From: Hydractinia symbiolongicarpus
Taxonomy: Eukaryota > Cnidaria > Hydrozoa > Anthoathecata > Hydractiniidae
Assembly: GCF_029227915.1 (NCBI RefSeq)
Contig: NC_079876.1
Span: 7,256,001-7,320,000 of the forward strand
DNA: 64,000 nt
Direction: 5' to 3'
The position numbers and the translations under genes are program-made. The first letter of the stretch is position 1, and the number at the start of each line of letters is the position of its first letter. The notes beneath the pieces were generated by a model, which saw nothing but the letters and a program-made list of their open reading frames with translations, had not been told where the DNA came from and searched no databases. Of this stretch, positions 61,417-64,000 are shown piece after piece.

Positions 61417-61678
61417 TGAGACTTGCAGTTTTCAAAAATGTTTTTATTTTTGATGAGACGCTTAATAAAAGAGGTTTAATCGCCGGCAAACGAAATCCCG
61501 CCATTTCCCGTAAATCCCGGGCTTGGCCCGTATAGTCGAATGTATACAAAGAAAGTACCCAGGGAGTAAACTCATTTTCCGAACGATTTTTTAAATTATA
61601 TTTTCACCACTAAGTACCCAGGGAGTAAACTCATTTCCGGAACGATTTTTTAAATTTTTTTTTCACCACTAAAACGCA
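61417..61678 (-). repeat. C monomer (right arm 9), 262 bp
   Basis: CACTAAGTACCC near 61,608. It directly precedes (higher coordinates) a T4-like monomer with AATTAAAGTGG. Confidence 0.9.
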
Positions 61679-64000
61679 TAAGACTTGTAGTTTTCAGAAA
61701 TGTTTTCATTTTTGATGAGACGCTTAATTAAAGTGGTTTAATCGCCGGCAAACGAACACCCGCGATTTCCCGTAAATCCCGGGCTTGGCCCGTATAGACG
61801 AATGAATACAAAGAAAGTACCCAGGAAGTAAACTCATTTCCAAAACGATTTTTTAAATTATCTTTTCACCACTAAAACGCATAAGACTTGTAGTTTTCAA
61901 AAATGTTTTCATTTTTGATGAGACGCTGAATAAAAGAAGTTTAATCGCCGGCAAACGAAAACCCGCCATTTCCCGTAAACCCCGGACTCTGTCCGTATAG
62001 TCAAAAGTATACAAAGAAAGTACCCAGGGTGTAAACTAATTTCCCGAACGATTTTTTAAATTATTATTTCACCACTAAAGCCTATGAGACTTGTAGTTTT
62101 TAAAAATGTTTTCATTTTTGATGAGTCGCTGAATAAAAGAAGTTTAATCGCCGGCAAACGAAAACCCGCGACTTCCCGTAAATCCCGGACTCGGCCCGTA
62201 TAGTCAAAAGTATACAAAGAAAGTACCCAGGGAGTAAACTCATTTCCCGAACGATTTTTTAAATTATATTTTCACCACTAAAACGCATGAGACTTGTAGT
62301 TTTCAAAAATGTTTTCATTTTTGATGAGACGCTGAATGAAAGAAGTTTATTCGCCGGCAAACGAAAACCTGCGATTTCCCGTAAATCCCGGACTCGGCCC
62401 GTATAGTCAGAAGTATGCAAAGAAAGTACCCAGGGTGTAAACTCATATCCCGAAGGATTTTTAAATTATTATTTCACCACTAAAACCCATGAGACTTGTA
62501 GTTTTCAAAAATGTTTTCATTTTTGATGAGACGCTGAATAAAAGAAGTTTAATCGCCGGCAAACGAAAACCTGCGATTTCCCGTAAATCCCGGACTAAGC
62601 CCGTATAGTCAAAAGTATACAAAGAAAGTACCCACGGTGTAAACTCATTTCCCGAACGATTTTTTAAATTATTATTTCACCACTAAAGCCAATGAGACTT
62701 GTAGTTTTTAAAAATATTTTCATTTTTGATGAGACGCTGAATAAAAGAAGTTTAATCGCCGGCAAACGAAAACTTGCGATTTCCCGTAAATCCCGGACTC
62801 GGCCCGTATAGTAAAGAAAGTACTCGGAATGTAAACTCATTTCCCGAACGATTTTTTAAATTATTATTTCACCACTAAAACCGATGAGACTTATAGTTTT
62901 TAAGAATGTTTTCATTTTTGATGAGACGCTGAATAAAAGAAGTTTAATCGCCGGCAAACAAAAACCCGCCACTTCCCGTAAACCCCGGACTCGGCCCGTA
63001 TAGTCAAAAGTATACAAAGAAATTACCCAGGGAGTAAACTCATTTTCCGAACGATTTTTTAAATTATTTTTTCACCACTACAACGCATAAGACCTGTAGT
63101 TTTTAAAAATGTTTTCATTTTTGATGAGACGCTGAATAAAAGAAGTTTAATCGCCGGCAAACGAAAACCTGCGATTTCCCGTAAATCCCGGACTCGGCCT
63201 GTATAGTCAAAAGTATACAAAGAAAGTACCCAGGGAGTAAACTCATTTCCCAAACGATTTTTTAAATTATTTTTTCACCACTAAAACGCATGAGACTTGT
63301 AGTTTTCAGAAATGTTTTCATTTTTGATGAGACGCTTAATGAAAGTGGTTTAATCGCCGGCAAACGAAAACCCGCGATTTCCCGTAAATCCCGGGCTTGG
63401 CCCGTATAGACGAATGTATACAAAGAAAGTACCCAGGAAGTAAACTCATTTCCAAAACGATTTTTTAAATTATCTTTTCACCACTAAAACGCATAAGACT
63501 TGTAGTTTTTAAAAATGTTTTCATTTTTGATGAGACGCTGAATAAAAGAAGTTTAATCGCCGGCAAACGAAAACCCGCCATTTCCCGTAAACCCCGGACT
63601 CTGTCCGTATAGTCAAAAGTATACAAAAAAAGTACCCAGGTTGTAAACTAATTTCCCGAACGATTTTTTAAATTATTATTTCACCACTAAAGCTCATGAG
63701 ACTTGTAGTTTTTAAAAATGTTTTCATTTTTGATGAGTCGCTGAATAAAAGAAGTTTAATCGCCGGCAAACGAAAACCCGCGACTTCCCGTAAATCCCGG
63801 ACTCGGCCCGTATAGTCAAAAGTATACAAAGAAAGTACCCAGGGAGTAAACTCATTTCCCGAACGATTTTTTAAATTATATTTTCACCACTAAAACGCAT
63901 GAGACTTGTAGTTTTCAAAAATGTTTTCATTTTTGATGAGACGCTGAATGAAAGAAGTTTATTCGCCGGCAAACGAAAACCTGCGATTTCCCGTAAATCC
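61679..64000 (-). repeat. Mixed monomers to the window edge, copy of 33.6-35.15 kb in part
   Basis: Contains AGACGAATG, CTCTGTCCG, GAGTCGCTG and CAGAAGTATGCAAAG monomers twice, one A-B pair, and the AAGACCTGTAG monomer near 63,089. From about 62.47 kb the order and spacing match 33.6-35.15 kb. The last monomer is cut by the window end. Confidence 0.8.
62693..63087 (-). repeat. A-B pair (right arm 8)
   Basis: B 62,693-62,884 (with GTACTCGGAATG) and A 62,885-63,087. Offset 28,858 bp from the pair at 33,835. Confidence 0.85.

Larger units (their letters stand above)
29822..64000 (-). repeat. Right arm of satellite array, same monomers in - orientation
   Basis: About 168 monomers read as the reverse complement of the left-arm family; boundaries appear as AAAACGCA followed by TGAGACTTG. 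The arm contains the same A, B, C, T1 and T2 types. D and T3 types are rare here, confined to about 31.4-32.0 and 60.8-61.4 kb. No + oriented monomer was seen. The arm is not a mirror image of the left arm: the order of types and the HOR lengths differ. It runs off the right edge of the window still in repeat. Confidence 0.97.

Overview
The whole window is one block of eukaryotic satellite DNA. I found no gene, RNA gene, transposon, CRISPR array or non-satellite insertion. The building block is a 203-bp monomer that I read as starting at TGCGTTTTAG. It is about 38% GC by my hand count and is repeated roughly 315 times. A single change of direction occurs at 29,819-29,821. About 147 monomers before it point to the right (+ strand) and about 168 after it point to the left (- strand). 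Short open frames of 60-121 codons recur because monomers recur, and they show no sign of being genes. The organism cannot be named from this sequence. A long array with higher-order repeats (HORs) and an orientation switch is typical of centromeric, pericentromeric or other heterochromatic satellite. The high CpG content is unlike a genome whose repeats are heavily methylated in the germ line.

Monomer types (names are mine). T1 has ...TTTTGACTATACGGG..GAGTCC and a TTCAGCGTCTC tail. T2 has ATTCGACTATACGGG..AAGCCCGGG and a CATTAAGCG tail. T3 is like T2 but has AAGCCCCGG and CGCGGCATG. T4 has CCACTTTC and CTCAGCAAAA. D has a GCGTCCCATCAAATATG tail and is followed by a GCGTTTAGTGG start. Three T1 relatives carry structural markers. 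A (203 bp) has GGGTAATTTC. B (192 bp) lacks 11 bp (GTATACTTTTG). C (262 bp) carries an extra 59-bp partial copy.

Left arm, 1-29,818 (+). 1-2,174 is A-B-C trimers of 657 bp. 2,175-9,064 is T2/T3/T4/D/T1 HORs, including two 8-mers of 1,621 bp. 9,065-19,294 holds 9-mer (1,874 bp) and 10-mer (about 2,079 bp) HORs, each starting at a B monomer. 19,295-24,558 has two 7-mers of 1,417 bp plus flanks. 24,559-29,416 is exactly two 12-mers of 2,429 bp. Two last monomers then run into the switch.

Right arm, 29,822-64,000 (-). It uses the same monomer families in other combinations: 6-mers of 1,207 bp (35,778-38,191), 3-mers of 598 bp (to 39,989), 7-mers of 1,469 bp (41,411 to about 44,050), a 2,927-bp-offset duplication (45,150-50,549), an 11-mer offset of 2,291 bp (55,012 to about 58,500) and 4-mers of 811 bp (58.6-60.1 kb). 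The A-B-C trimer that is invariant in the left arm survives intact only once in the right arm (47,158-47,814). The A-B pair survives eight times.

No genes work together here. Any function would be structural, such as chromatin, kinetochore or heterochromatin. The sequence-level hints are a CENP-B-box-like string with a spacer one base short, four CGGG words spaced about one helical turn apart, and two short hairpin-forming dyads in the monomer. I did not find a previously undescribed protein or RNA system. The notable content is the satellite architecture itself.
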